Shown here: one piece after another, positions 1 to 6,969 of the stretch
Layout of the letters: each line of letters opens with the position of its first letter
How positions within the stretch are numbered: position 1 is the first letter of the stretch
Origin: Treponema sp.
Lineage (GTDB): Bacteria > Spirochaetota > Spirochaetia > Treponematales > Breznakiellaceae
Direction: 5' to 3'
Length of the DNA stretch: 13,961 nucleotides
NCBI GenBank assembly: GCA_009780285.1
Contig: WRAL01000012.1
Span: 1 to 13,961, forward strand
Notes under the pieces: model-generated
The model's database searches: none
Seen by the model: the letters and a program-made list of their open reading frames with translations, nothing else
Told to the model about the DNA's origin: nothing
Translations under genes and position numbers: made by a program

Positions 1-140
1 AAAAGCCCAGCGCGAATGCCCTCCAGCCAGCGGGCGCGCTGCCGCGAGAGGGCATTCGCGCAGCGCCATGACCGAGCGTGGCAGCGCGCCCGCTGGCTGG
101 AGGGGGCCACCGATCAAAGGCCCTTGATCAAAAGGCCGCG
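1..140. repeat. Palindromic intergenic repeat P1
   Basis: Two nested inverted repeats are visible. The main one has perfect 25-bp arms at 19-43 and 80-104 (the left arm begins CCCTCCAGCC). A second perfect 12-bp pair lies at 11-22 and 49-60 (CGCGAATGCCCT / AGGGCATTCGCG), so two alternative folds are possible. The flank at 103-140 (GGGGCCAC...GATCAAAGG...TCAAAAGGCCGCG) recurs on the other strand at 9164-9203 and in part at 10531-10553. This makes P1 a member of a dispersed family. The element lies between the window edge and the promoter at 158-186 and may continue to the left. I see no gene here. Confidence 0.8.
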
Positions 141-157
141 AGGCCCCAGCCTGCTTG

Positions 158-186
158 TTGTTTTTTCCCCCATTGGAGCCTATACT
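158..186 (+). promoter_or_regulatory. Predicted sigma-70 promoter of the envelope-protein gene
   Basis: TTGTTT (158-163), a 17-bp spacer and TATACT (181-186) match the -35/-10 consensus well. The predicted start of transcription is near 193, giving a leader of about 66 nt before the ATG at 259. Confidence 0.5.
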
Positions 187-258
187 TAAAGAAAACGCCG
201 ATAAAACTTGAGCATTGGCTCGTCGGCGGTTCCATTAGGAAAAGACGAGAGGAGAGAA

Positions 259-1272
259 ATGACTATCCCGAAACGCTGTGTACCGATTCTTGGAGCGCTG
301 CTCGCGCTTTTTCCCGCCCTGGGGCTTTTCGCGCAAGAGGGAAGCAGGAAAATCGCCGTCGCTTCCCTGTGGGGCGAAAATGCGGCAATGACTCAAATGT
401 TCGAGCAGGAGCTTTTCAGCGCCTTGTTCCTTATGGAGGGCGTGGAACCCTTGAGAATGGCCGACGGCGTTTCGAATCGCGACATTCCGGCGGAGGGCTT
501 TCCGCCTTTCGTAAGCCCAAGCCTTTCGCAGACCGGCGGCGCGCCCTACGCGCTTACCGGAAACGTGCAGCTGAACCCGATTACCGGGCAGTGGCACATG
601 AGGCTTTTCCTGTGGCAGATGTCCGACAGCCGGCTTCTTTTCAGCGACGAGATCGCGGCCTCGGATCGCCAGACCGTGGCCGCGATCCTGCCATTCATGC
701 TTGAATGGCTGTTTTTTTGGATTCCCGGCGACAACCCGGCAAGCCAATACCTCACGAATCAAGGGAACGGCGTATGGAACGCGCAAGGCTTTCCGCGCCG
801 CCCGCTAAAGAACGAGTATCCGGTGATCATAGGATTACGGGCCGGAGTGAGCCCCTGGACGAGTCGCTCGCCCGGACACGTTCCGTTCAACGCGGCGCTT
901 TCGCTCTATCTGCCGGATGTCCTTGGCTGCCCCTGGTTTTTCGGCGTTCAGGGCGAGGCCATTTTCATGGCTGATTTTACGAAAGACACGATTTCCCTAA
1001 TGTTTCCCTTCATGGCGAGATTCACCACGAGATCGACGTCCTCCTTTCTTTCGATGATGCTTGGCGGATATTTCTTCCTCCCGGAGATTACGTCGGAACT
1101 GAGGCCCGAGAACAGCCTGGGATACATGACCGGCTTTAGCCTCGGCACCAGGCTTGGCCCAGGGTGGGCGTTCTTTGACATACGCTGGTCACAGGACCTT
1201 CCAAGCCTTACGAACGGGCTGGTCACGGTGTCCCTTGGCTACGAATTCGGCCTTTTCAGAAGGAGCAGGTAA
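259..1272 (+). CDS. Exported envelope protein, probable outer-membrane beta-barrel C-terminus
   Basis: This encodes a 337-aa protein of unknown function. The ATG at 259 is preferred over an in-frame upstream ATG at 208 because GAGGAG lies 4 nt ahead of it and because it puts a signal peptide at the N-terminus: basic MTIPKR, a hydrophobic stretch to about residue 24, and cleavage near LFA-Q. Residues 28-150 have an alternating alpha/beta look (RKIAVASLWGEN near the start) that loosely resembles the N-terminal folds of TolB- or LpoB-type proteins; I would not rely on that. Residues 185-337 carry repeated short amphipathic strands rich in Gly and aromatics (GLRAGVSPW, VTVSLGYEFGLF at the end), as expected of an outer-membrane beta-barrel. 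It stands alone, with its own promoter and a separate promoter for infA downstream. Location in the outer membrane is inference. Confidence 0.7.
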   Translation: MTIPKRCVPILGALLALFPALGLFAQEGSRKIAVASLWGENAAMTQMFEQELFSALFLMEGVEPLRMADGVSNRDIPAEGFPPFVSPSLSQTGGAPYALTGNVQLNPITGQWHMRLFLWQMSDSRLLFSDEIAASDRQTVAAILPFMLEWLFFWIPGDNPASQYLTNQGNGVWNAQGFPRRPLKNEYPVIIGLRAGVSPWTSRSPGHVPFNAALSLYLPDVLGCPWFFGVQGEAIFMADFTKDTISLMFPFMARFTTRSTSSFLSMMLGGYFFLPEITSELRPENSLGYMTGFSLGTRLGPGWAFFDIRWSQDLPSLTNGLVTVSLGYEFGLFRRSR

Positions 1273-1278
1273 GGCGGT

Positions 1279-1307
1279 TTGACACAAACGCTTTCGCGCT
1301 GTACCAT
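1279..1307 (+). promoter_or_regulatory. Predicted sigma-70 promoter of infA
   Basis: A perfect -35 TTGACA (1279-1284), a 17-bp spacer and TACCAT (1302-1307, 4 of 6 consensus bases) lie just after the stop of the upstream gene. The predicted start of transcription is near 1314. Confidence 0.6.
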
Positions 1308-1309
1308 TG

Positions 1310-1340
1310 ACTTGCCCCTTGGCGCGCGTCGGGGGCAAGT
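1310..1340. promoter_or_regulatory. Inverted repeat over the infA transcription start
   Basis: Perfect 9-bp arms ACTTGCCCC (1310-1318) and GGGGCAAGT (1332-1340) are separated by 13 bp. The predicted start of transcription (about 1314) falls inside the left arm. That makes a DNA operator, or a 5-bp stem at the extreme 5' end of the mRNA, more likely than a full leader hairpin. No T-tract follows, so it is not an intrinsic terminator of the upstream gene. Confidence 0.45.
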
Positions 1341-1361
1341 CCGTTAAGGCAAGGAGCATAC

Positions 1362-1586
1362 GTGGCAAAAGAAGAAGCGATAGAGGTGGAAGGCGTGGTC
1401 AAAGAGGCCCTTCCCAACACCATGTTCAGAGTCGAGCTTGACAGTCAGAAAGGGCACCTGATACTTGCGCACCTTTCCGGCAAGATGCGCAAGCACTACA
1501 TTCGCATCGTTCCGGGGGACAAGGTAAAAATGGCCCTTTCCCCTTACGATCTAAGCCGAGGCAGAATCATCTACCGCGAACGCTGA
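1362..1586 (+). CDS. infA: Translation initiation factor IF-1
   Basis: IF-1 binds the ribosomal A site on the 30S subunit and helps IF-2 and IF-3 select the initiator tRNA. The 74-aa product is a single OB-fold and has the usual family length (71-74 aa). Family marks are visible in order: MAKEEAIEVEGVV at the N-terminus, LPNTMFRVEL, HISG-like region LAHLSGKMRKHYIRI, GDKVKMALSPYDLSRGRI and the basic end YRER. The start codon is GTG at 1362, supported by AAGGAG at 1351-1356 with 5-nt spacing. It has its own promoter and is convergent with the Smr gene, with only 13 bp between the stop codons and no clear terminator between them. Confidence 0.97.
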   Translation: MAKEEAIEVEGVVKEALPNTMFRVELDSQKGHLILAHLSGKMRKHYIRIVPGDKVKMALSPYDLSRGRIIYRER

Positions 1587-1599
1587 TCGCTTCAGCGCG

Positions 1600-2052
1600 C
1601 TAGCGCCCTTTTTCGGCATCCTTTAGCAGTACCCAGGTCGCGCCCGTGCCGCCGGAGCGCGCGTCCTCATAGCCGCTTTCGCCTGCGAAGGGACAGCGCT
1701 CGATAAAATCCATCGCCAGGCGCCGGAGCGCCGCCTCGCCGGAGGAATTGTTTCCCTTGCCGTGGATCACCTGCAGCTTTTCATGGCCCATTCGCGCCGA
1801 CTCGCGAAAAAACGCGTCCAGCGCAAGCCATGCCTGTTCCTTCGTTTTGCCATGAAGGTCGATTTGCGCGTCCGGCCTTTTGTTTTTAAGCCTTCGCCTT
1901 CGGTCCTGCGCGACGGCCTTCGCTCCCAGAGCGTCGCCCGTTCGGCCGCCGTCCTTTGGAAGGCCGTCCTTTGGAACGCCGTCCTTTAGGACGCCGTCCT
2001 TTAGGACGCTGCCTTGTCGTTCCCACTTGTCCAAAATAGCCCCAAAATCCAT
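1600..2052 (-). CDS. Smr-domain protein, last gene of the bat operon
   Basis: This is a 150-aa Smr (small MutS-related) domain protein. The domain fills residues 60-148 with the family marks IDLHGKT (64-70), VIHGKGNNSSG (95-105) and GGTGATWVLL near the end. Smr domains act as nicking or RNA-cleaving endonucleases in studied members; which substrate applies here is unknown. The DLHG and HGKG motifs are intact, so activity is plausible. The N-terminus (16-35) holds four tandem pentapeptides ending in KDG, encoded by 15-bp repeats, followed by a basic linker RRRRLKNKR. The start at 2052 has AGGGGCGG upstream. It lies 11 bp after the BatD gene, so it is probably cotranscribed. Its inclusion in a bat operon has no known functional reason. 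Confidence 0.9.
   Translation of the reverse strand: MDFGAILDKWERQGSVLKDGVLKDGVPKDGLPKDGGRTGDALGAKAVAQDRRRRLKNKRPDAQIDLHGKTKEQAWLALDAFFRESARMGHEKLQVIHGKGNNSSGEAALRRLAMDFIERCPFAGESGYEDARSGGTGATWVLLKDAEKGR
1950..2009. repeat. Four 15-bp tandem repeats inside the Smr gene
   Basis: Four contiguous 15-bp units start at 1950, 1965, 1980 and 1995. The last two are identical (CGTCCTTTAGGACGC) and the first two differ from them at a few bases. They encode VLKDG, VLKDG, VPKDG and LPKDG in the N-terminal linker. Because the unit is a multiple of three, copy-number change by slippage would alter linker length without a frameshift. Confidence 0.9.
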
Positions 2053-2063
2053 GTCCGCCCCTT

Positions 2064-3359
2064 TTAAAATCGAATTAAGCGTTCTTCCGGGATCCAGCCG
2101 ACGAATCCGTCCGCCGCCGCGACGCGCGCCCAGCGCTGGCCGTCCCCGTCGGCGCGTATCTCGGCGACCCTTACGCGCCGGCCCTCGGCGAAAAACGCTA
2201 TTTCCTCGCCGGATTCGTCGGGAACGCGCCTTGCCGCCGTTTCCAGAAGGACGGCGCCCGGAGGCCCGCGCCGAAAAAACGGCAGCGCGAACCTTCCTAT
2301 AAATATGCGCCGGCGCTCGTCGCCCTGCGGCACAAGGCCCAGCGACTGCTCGGCCCGGCGCCTGATCTCGGCGAACAAGGCCCCGGCGCGATGCTCCCTT
2401 TCGTTTTGCCTAAGAAGCGCGAGGGCGCCGGCGAAATTATCCCCTTCCCATAAATGCCGCGCCGCCGAATGAACGCGATCGATCTCGGCAAGCTGCCTGT
2501 CGTAAAGGCGCGCGTTTATCGCTCGGGCGATTTCGGCGGGGGGAAAGTCCGGGCTGATAGGCTGCGTCTGCGCGGGCATCGCCGGCGAAACAGGCTGCGC
2601 GGCTACCGGCCCGGCCAAGGATTCTCCCACATGAACGAGCAGGCCGGGAATCCCGAAGGAGGCCTCGCCCGCGCCGCCTTGGGAAAGAAGGCGCGGCGCA
2701 AGCTCGAAAACGCCGGGCTCGAGCGCCGTCAGGCGCAGGGACAGCGCGATCCCGCGCGCCGCGTCGGATGGGCTTAGCGGAAGCGCTTCGAGAAAATGGC
2801 CCGGAGGAACGGCCGGCATAAAAAAGGCCGGCTCCGGAAGCGCGCCTTCCCGGCCGTCGAAGCGAAGGTAAAAGACCGCGCTTTCGCCCACGCGCAGGCC
2901 CTCGGGAATGGCCGACCAGCTTGCCAGCGCCACGCGCGCCGCGCCCGGAGCGGAAAGCGCCTCGACCACGAAAGGCCCGCTTTCCGTTTGTCCAAGCGGA
3001 GTCCGCGCGACAAAGGAATCAAAGGAAAAAACGCCGGCGGCGGCAAAAACAAAGCGGTATTCGATGGCCGTCCACAGCTCGAAAGCGCCGGAAGGAGCGG
3101 CAACCCAGCGCGGGCCTCGCGCGATCTCCACAAGCGCGACTCCGGCGGGAAAATCAGGCTCGACAATATCGATTTGAGCGGGATCGCCGTGATCGCTGAG
3201 AAGCGTCAGGCTCCAGAGCGAACCGGCGGACGGAGGAACGGCCGGAAGCTGAAGGCTTAGGCGCGGCCCGTTCTGCGCGGCAAGGGAAGGCGCGGCAAGG
3301 ATCGCCGCAAGAAAAAGCCCCCAGGCGCAAGCTCGGGCGAGGCGCAGCGCTGCGATCAT
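2064..3359 (-). CDS. BatD-type exported protein with BatE-like TPR and SH3b tail
   Basis: This 431-aa exported protein is best read as BatD joined to BatE-like domains. The ATG at 3359 is chosen over the ATG at 3365 because AAAGGTGG lies 6 nt ahead of it; the upstream codon is too close to that site. A signal peptide covers about residues 1-27. Residues 30-270 are a beta-rich, Ala/Pro-rich region with the layout of BatD immunoglobulin-like domains. Residues 275-345 are helical with one TPR-like unit (LWEGDNFAGALALLRQNERE). The last 60 residues form a bacterial SH3 domain ending in DGFVGWIPEERLIRF. In Bacteroides, as I recall, BatD and BatE (TPR plus SH3) are separate proteins. The usual BatD C-terminal membrane helix is not obvious, so the protein may be periplasmic. 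It follows the batC-like gene by 19 bp. Confidence 0.75.
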   Translation of the reverse strand: MIAALRLARACAWGLFLAAILAAPSLAAQNGPRLSLQLPAVPPSAGSLWSLTLLSDHGDPAQIDIVEPDFPAGVALVEIARGPRWVAAPSGAFELWTAIEYRFVFAAAGVFSFDSFVARTPLGQTESGPFVVEALSAPGAARVALASWSAIPEGLRVGESAVFYLRFDGREGALPEPAFFMPAVPPGHFLEALPLSPSDAARGIALSLRLTALEPGVFELAPRLLSQGGAGEASFGIPGLLVHVGESLAGPVAAQPVSPAMPAQTQPISPDFPPAEIARAINARLYDRQLAEIDRVHSAARHLWEGDNFAGALALLRQNEREHRAGALFAEIRRRAEQSLGLVPQGDERRRIFIGRFALPFFRRGPPGAVLLETAARRVPDESGEEIAFFAEGRRVRVAEIRADGDGQRWARVAAADGFVGWIPEERLIRF

Positions 3360-3378
3360 GTTCATCCACCTTTAGGCG

Positions 3379-3996
3379 CTACCTGTCGTCGCCGGGAGCG
3401 GGCTCTTCTTCCGGCCATTGCCGCCCCCGCCAGCGCTCGGCTTCCATTTGCCTGATGCGATCGAAGGCCAGCGACATCGCCTCGCTCTGTTCCGACGCTC
3501 CGGCCCGCGAGCGCGCGCTCGTTTCCTGTTCTATTGACAAAAGGCTCAGCTCGAGGTTGCGCATCGCTTCCGCCCTTCCGCCGGAGATACGCAGCGCGTC
3601 CCTGAACGAGCCGGCGGCGCCGTCGAAATCGCCTTTGCCGAATAAAACCACGCCTGAATTGTAATGGTTACGAAAGCGAAGCTCCCGATGAAGCGACTCC
3701 GGCAGGGCGCCAAGCTCCTCGGCGGCCCGTTCGAAGCGTCCGAGCGCCGCCGCGTCCTCGCCCAGCGAAAAGAATATAAGCCCAAGGCCGTATTCGGCGT
3801 AAGGCGCGGCGGCTTCGTATTCCAGCGCGCGAAGGTAAAGGCCGATCGCCTGATCCGTCCGACCTCGTTCAAAGGCGACGTTGGCCCGAGCCACCAAAAG
3901 CCGGCCGCGCGCCCCGGAAATCGTGTCCGCGCAGCCGGAAAGCAAAAAGAGGCAAGCAAGCGCGGCCGTCAGGCATTTTATCCGAAAGCGCTTCAT
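3379..3996 (-). CDS. TPR lipoprotein, BatC-like
   Basis: This is a 205-aa lipoprotein with tetratricopeptide repeats. The N-terminus is basic, then hydrophobic, with a lipobox L19-S-G-C22, so Cys22 should be lipidated and the protein anchored facing the periplasm. Two to three TPR units follow: ARANVAFERGRTDQAIGLYL, a second starting near GLGLIFFSLGEDAAALGRFE, and YNSGVVLFGKGDFDGAAGSF. The C-terminus is charged, with acidic/proline residues. TPR proteins at this operon position are called BatC in Bacteroides; they act as scaffolds for the VWA proteins, which is inferred here. The start codon overlaps the batB stop (ATGA), implying translational coupling. Confidence 0.85.
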   Translation of the reverse strand: MKRFRIKCLTAALACLFLLSGCADTISGARGRLLVARANVAFERGRTDQAIGLYLRALEYEAAAPYAEYGLGLIFFSLGEDAAALGRFERAAEELGALPESLHRELRFRNHYNSGVVLFGKGDFDGAAGSFRDALRISGGRAEAMRNLELSLLSIEQETSARSRAGASEQSEAMSLAFDRIRQMEAERWRGRQWPEEEPAPGDDR

Positions 3997-4976
3997 CGCG
4001 CGGCCTCCTTGCGCCGGCCGGCCCTTCCCAAAAGGCAGAGCTTGGAGGCGCCGAAGGCCAAAAGCGAAAGCGCCGCGAAAAGAGGCCAGCGCTGCATTGG
4101 CCCGCCGCCGGATCCCGCGCTTCCGATCATGGCGCCGCCGGCCGCCGTAATCTGCGCGGCAAGCTGCGCGCCCGCGTCCGGCCGGCTGCCGTCGATGTAG
4201 GCTCCGTCAGCGCGCGCGGCGGCCACGCGCAAAGGCTCGGATTCGCGGCGGCTGATCGTGGCGCCTCCTCCCGGAAAGGTTCCCCCGGCCTCGCTTCCCA
4301 GCGCGACGGCGAGTATGCGCGCGCCCTGCTCGCGGCTTCTGTCCGCCGCAGCGCGAAGATCGCCGGAAAGCTCCTCGCCGTCGGAAATAAGCGCCACCAC
4401 CCTGCGCGTCGGCGGGGAAGGCTGAAAGGCGCCCAGGGCCGCGTCAACCAGGGCCTCAAGGTTCGTGCCGAAACCGGTGATCGCCTGCTCCTCCAGCGCG
4501 TCGAAAAAGGCTTCGATGGCGCCTATGTCCCAGGTAAGCGGCACGGCGAGCATTCCCCGGCCACGGCTGATCGCCACGGCGAAGCGCGCTCCGGGAAGGG
4601 CGGCGGCGGCCTCCCGCGCGATCTCAAGCCCGCGTTCAAGGCGCGTGCGCCCAATGCCCGGGCCCAGGTATTCGCCAAGGCCGTCAGGAACGTCCATGCT
4701 TCGCGAAACGTCTATCGCGAAGGCCACATCCACGGCCCTGCGCGGCGAGGAGGATTCCGGCGCCTCGCCCCAGCGCGGGCCGGAAAGGGCCACTATCAAA
4801 AGCGCCATGGAAAGCCGGAAAAGCAGGCCGGAACGGAAAAAGCGCGAGCGAAGCGGCCTTGGCAGGCTTTGCAGGATGCGCCTTCTGCGGGCGGAAAAAC
4901 GGTCGGCCAAAAAGAGCGGGATAAAGGCCAGCAAAAAAAGCAGGAAAAGGGGGTGATCGAAGGCAAGCGCGCTCAT
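3993..4976 (-). CDS. batB: BatB, membrane-anchored VWA protein
   Basis: This 327-aa inner-membrane protein has a von Willebrand factor A domain. The ATG at 4976 overlaps the batA stop as ATGA; the frame is open further upstream, but that part is a shadow of batA. Membrane helices are at about 8-24 and 50-66, and a third is near 303-320 before a basic tail. The VWA domain (82-290) has an intact MIDAS: D89-V-S91-R-S93, T171 (GFGTNLE) and D199 (LISDGEE). Bat proteins are linked to aerotolerance in Bacteroides and to stress survival in some other bacteria, though that role is contested in Leptospira. The metal site and the MoxR partner suggest ATP-driven assembly or remodelling of an envelope client, which is inference. 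Confidence 0.92.
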   Translation of the reverse strand: MSALAFDHPLFLLFLLAFIPLFLADRFSARRRRILQSLPRPLRSRFFRSGLLFRLSMALLIVALSGPRWGEAPESSSPRRAVDVAFAIDVSRSMDVPDGLGEYLGPGIGRTRLERGLEIAREAAAALPGARFAVAISRGRGMLAVPLTWDIGAIEAFFDALEEQAITGFGTNLEALVDAALGAFQPSPPTRRVVALISDGEELSGDLRAAADRSREQGARILAVALGSEAGGTFPGGGATISRRESEPLRVAAARADGAYIDGSRPDAGAQLAAQITAAGGAMIGSAGSGGGPMQRWPLFAALSLLAFGASKLCLLGRAGRRKEAAR

Positions 4977-5998
4977 AGCCAGGCCCCCAGGAAAAAGCGC
5001 CGCACGAAGCGGGCGCCGGAAATAAGCGCCAGGGCGAGGGTAAGAAAAATCCGGCCCAGATCCCGCGTCGTCGTTTCGGTTCCGCCGCGCAGGACCACAA
5101 GCTCGCGCTCGTCGATGATGTCGAAGGCGCGCGCGAACTCCGCCCGAGACTGCGCGAGAAACCACTGGCCGTCGCCGGCGGCGCCTATGCGCGCCAGGGA
5201 TCCGGTGTCGAAAGCCGAATCGTACCAGCCGGTAAGGCGGACGCGCGTGAAGGGATCGAGGTAATCGATGGGAACCACGCCGCCGGTTCCCACGCCGATG
5301 ATCCAGAGCGAGGCGCCGGAATCCCGCGCCATCGCCGCCGCTGTCTCCGGATGAATCGCGCCTGCGTTGTTTTCGCCGTCGGTGATCAGGACGACGGATC
5401 TTCGCGGCGCCTCGGAGCGCGCGATGTGGGAAGCGGCCACGGCAAGGCCCATCCCCAGCGCCGAGGCCTCGCCAAGCTCGCCCACCTGAAGGCCGGCGAG
5501 CCTTTCGTCGAGCATGAGCCGGTCCATAGTCGGCGGAAGAAGCAGCGCCGCGTCCGTTCCCACGCCGACAAGCCCAATGCCGTCGGCCGGGCGACGCAGC
5601 GCGAAGTCCGCGATTAGCTCGCGCGCGACGTTGAAGCGGCTTGCGCCGTCCATGTCCAGCGCCGCCATGCTCGGGCTAATGTCTATGACAAAAATCACGT
5701 CGGCGCCACGGCCCAGCCAAACAGGCTGCGCCGTTCGCAGGACTGGGCCGGCCGCGGCTAGAAAAAGAAGCGCCACGCCGACAATCTCCGCCCAGCGCAA
5801 AAGCCGGACGATTTTTTCCAGGCTAAAAGGCAGCCTGAAAGGAACGCCGCCCGGCGCGCCCAGGGTAACCGAAGCCCGGAAGGGGCTTCCCGCCCGTCTT
5901 GCAAGCGCGAGGGCCAAAGGCAGGACGACAAGGGCCGCAAGCGCGACGGCCGGGCTTTCAAAGGCGAAGCCGGTCTGGGGAAAAAGGAAGGAGATCAT
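4973..5998 (-). CDS. batA: BatA, membrane-anchored VWA protein
   Basis: This is a 341-aa inner-membrane VWA protein. Hydrophobic segments at about 15-34 and 70-86 precede the VWA domain, and a third lies near the C-terminus (LGRIFLTLALALISGARF). MIDAS residues are D106-I-S108-P-S110 and D207 in VVLITDGENNAG, a segment typical of BatA. The threonine usually found in the middle MIDAS loop appears to be Ser179 (GEASALGMG), a conservative change that could still ligate a metal. The ATG at 5998 overlaps the stop of the upstream gene (ATGA). That start lies only 9 bp from a perfect 16-bp inverted repeat (6007-6058), which could limit ribosome access unless the upstream gene is being translated. Confidence 0.93.
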   Translation of the reverse strand: MISFLFPQTGFAFESPAVALAALVVLPLALALARRAGSPFRASVTLGAPGGVPFRLPFSLEKIVRLLRWAEIVGVALLFLAAAGPVLRTAQPVWLGRGADVIFVIDISPSMAALDMDGASRFNVARELIADFALRRPADGIGLVGVGTDAALLLPPTMDRLMLDERLAGLQVGELGEASALGMGLAVAASHIARSEAPRRSVVLITDGENNAGAIHPETAAAMARDSGASLWIIGVGTGGVVPIDYLDPFTRVRLTGWYDSAFDTGSLARIGAAGDGQWFLAQSRAEFARAFDIIDERELVVLRGGTETTTRDLGRIFLTLALALISGARFVRRFFLGAWL

Positions 5999-6969
5999 GC
6001 CGCGCTCGTCGCGTCTGGGGCGGACGTCCCTGTGGGGGCGGACGCCCCAGACGCGACGGCCCGCGCCTTTTCCGCCTGCTCGAGCGCCTGAATGACAAGG
6101 CGCAGCTCTTCCAGCATTTCCAGCGCTTCCTCGGGCGCGATATCCCGCCCGGCGAAGCGAGCGCCGTCGCAGCGCGCGAAAAAATCTTCTATATTTAGGC
6201 CAATTTCACGCTCGCCGGAAGGCGCATCCCAAAGGATGAGCGATCGCATTTCCGGGGCGCTCATCGCGCGGCAATTTTCCCCGGTGATGCCGGAAAGAAA
6301 GCCGCGAAAGTCGCCGCAAAGCGCGTCCAGAACGCCGCGCGCGGCGGCGCCCTTGGAAAGGGCTTTTCTCAGCCGCCTCTCCGAGCGAATCATCCGGGCA
6401 AACATGCGACGGCGACGGATTCTTTCAAAAAAACGCCGAAAAGGGGACGCGCCGCGCGCCAGGGCCAGAATCGCCAGAAAAGCCGCGAGCGCGGCCAAGG
6501 CGCCGTAAGCGAGAAGCGCAGTGCCGGGAACGGAAAGCGAGCCGGCCGGCGGGGAAAGCGCGCGGGGTTCTGAAGGCCGCAGAACCGAGGCGATTTCCAC
6601 GGCCAGGCCGTAAAAAACCTCGCCGGCGACTTCAAGCGGCGGAAGCGCCACGATCCCCGGCAGGAACGCGGCGAACTCTATCGCCAGCGCAGGTCCGCCG
6701 GGCCGCCGTTCCAGCGCCACACGGTAAATGTCGATATCGGGAAAGGAAATGGCCTGCGAAAAAGGTAGCTCCGCGCTTCCCTGGGCCGCCAGGCGTTCGG
6801 CCACGGCCTGAGACAAGGGCACGATCAGAAGGGCGCGATCGCCGACGAAAACTTCGCGGGGAATCGTCGTCCATGGCGTTGGCGGCGCATTCTGCGGCGC
6901 ATCCTGCGCCCGAGCATGGCCGCAAAGGGCCGCGAAAAGGAGAGCGGCAAGCGCTGCGGCTCTCGTCAT
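5995..6969 (-). CDS. Signal-peptide, single-TM protein between DUF58 and batA
   Basis: This 324-aa protein sits where bat operons usually have a poorly named membrane protein (in Borrelia, as I recall, the gene between those for BatA and DUF58). The ATG at 6969 overlaps the DUF58 stop as ATGA and gives a signal peptide (MTRAAALAALLFAALCGHARAQ). The frame is open to 7071, but that extension is a shadow of DUF58. Residues 30-140 form a beta-rich periplasmic part. A membrane helix spans about 148-171, followed by the basic RRFFERIRRRR, so the C-terminal helical half faces the cytosol. The last about 20 residues (Ala/Ser/Thr/Pro) are encoded by a perfect inverted repeat and look like an added tail. 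No catalytic motif is visible. It probably connects cytosolic MoxR/DUF58 with the VWA proteins. Confidence 0.8.
   Translation of the reverse strand: MTRAAALAALLFAALCGHARAQDAPQNAPPTPWTTIPREVFVGDRALLIVPLSQAVAERLAAQGSAELPFSQAISFPDIDIYRVALERRPGGPALAIEFAAFLPGIVALPPLEVAGEVFYGLAVEIASVLRPSEPRALSPPAGSLSVPGTALLAYGALAALAAFLAILALARGASPFRRFFERIRRRRMFARMIRSERRLRKALSKGAAARGVLDALCGDFRGFLSGITGENCRAMSAPEMRSLILWDAPSGEREIGLNIEDFFARCDGARFAGRDIAPEEALEMLEELRLVIQALEQAEKARAVASGASAPTGTSAPDATSAA
6007..6058. repeat. Perfect 16-bp inverted repeat at the 3' end of the gene before batA
   Basis: Arms 6007-6022 (CGTCGCGTCTGGGGCG) and 6043-6058 are exact reverse complements separated by 20 bp. The repeat is coding, and encodes the ASGAS...APDAT tail of the upstream protein. 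It ends 9 bp before the batA start codon on the transcribed strand. Confidence 0.9.

Noticed and set aside
208..258. Upstream ATG at 208 for the envelope protein
   Set aside because: It has no ribosome binding site and would put 17 polar residues ahead of a clear signal peptide; the ATG at 259 has GAGGAG before it.
78..704. 208-aa plus-strand open frame
   Set aside because: It is a frame-shifted shadow of the exported protein and begins inside repeat P1; its Arg/Pro-rich composition is typical of GC-rich shadow frames.
1587..1599. Shared terminator between the convergent infA and Smr genes
   Set aside because: Only a 5-bp stem (GCTGA/TCAGC) can be drawn, and neither strand has a T-run.
4977..5165. 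N-terminal extension of BatB to 5165
   Set aside because: It overlaps batA coding sequence in another frame; the ATGA-coupled ATG at 4976 starts at the expected hydrophobic N-terminus.
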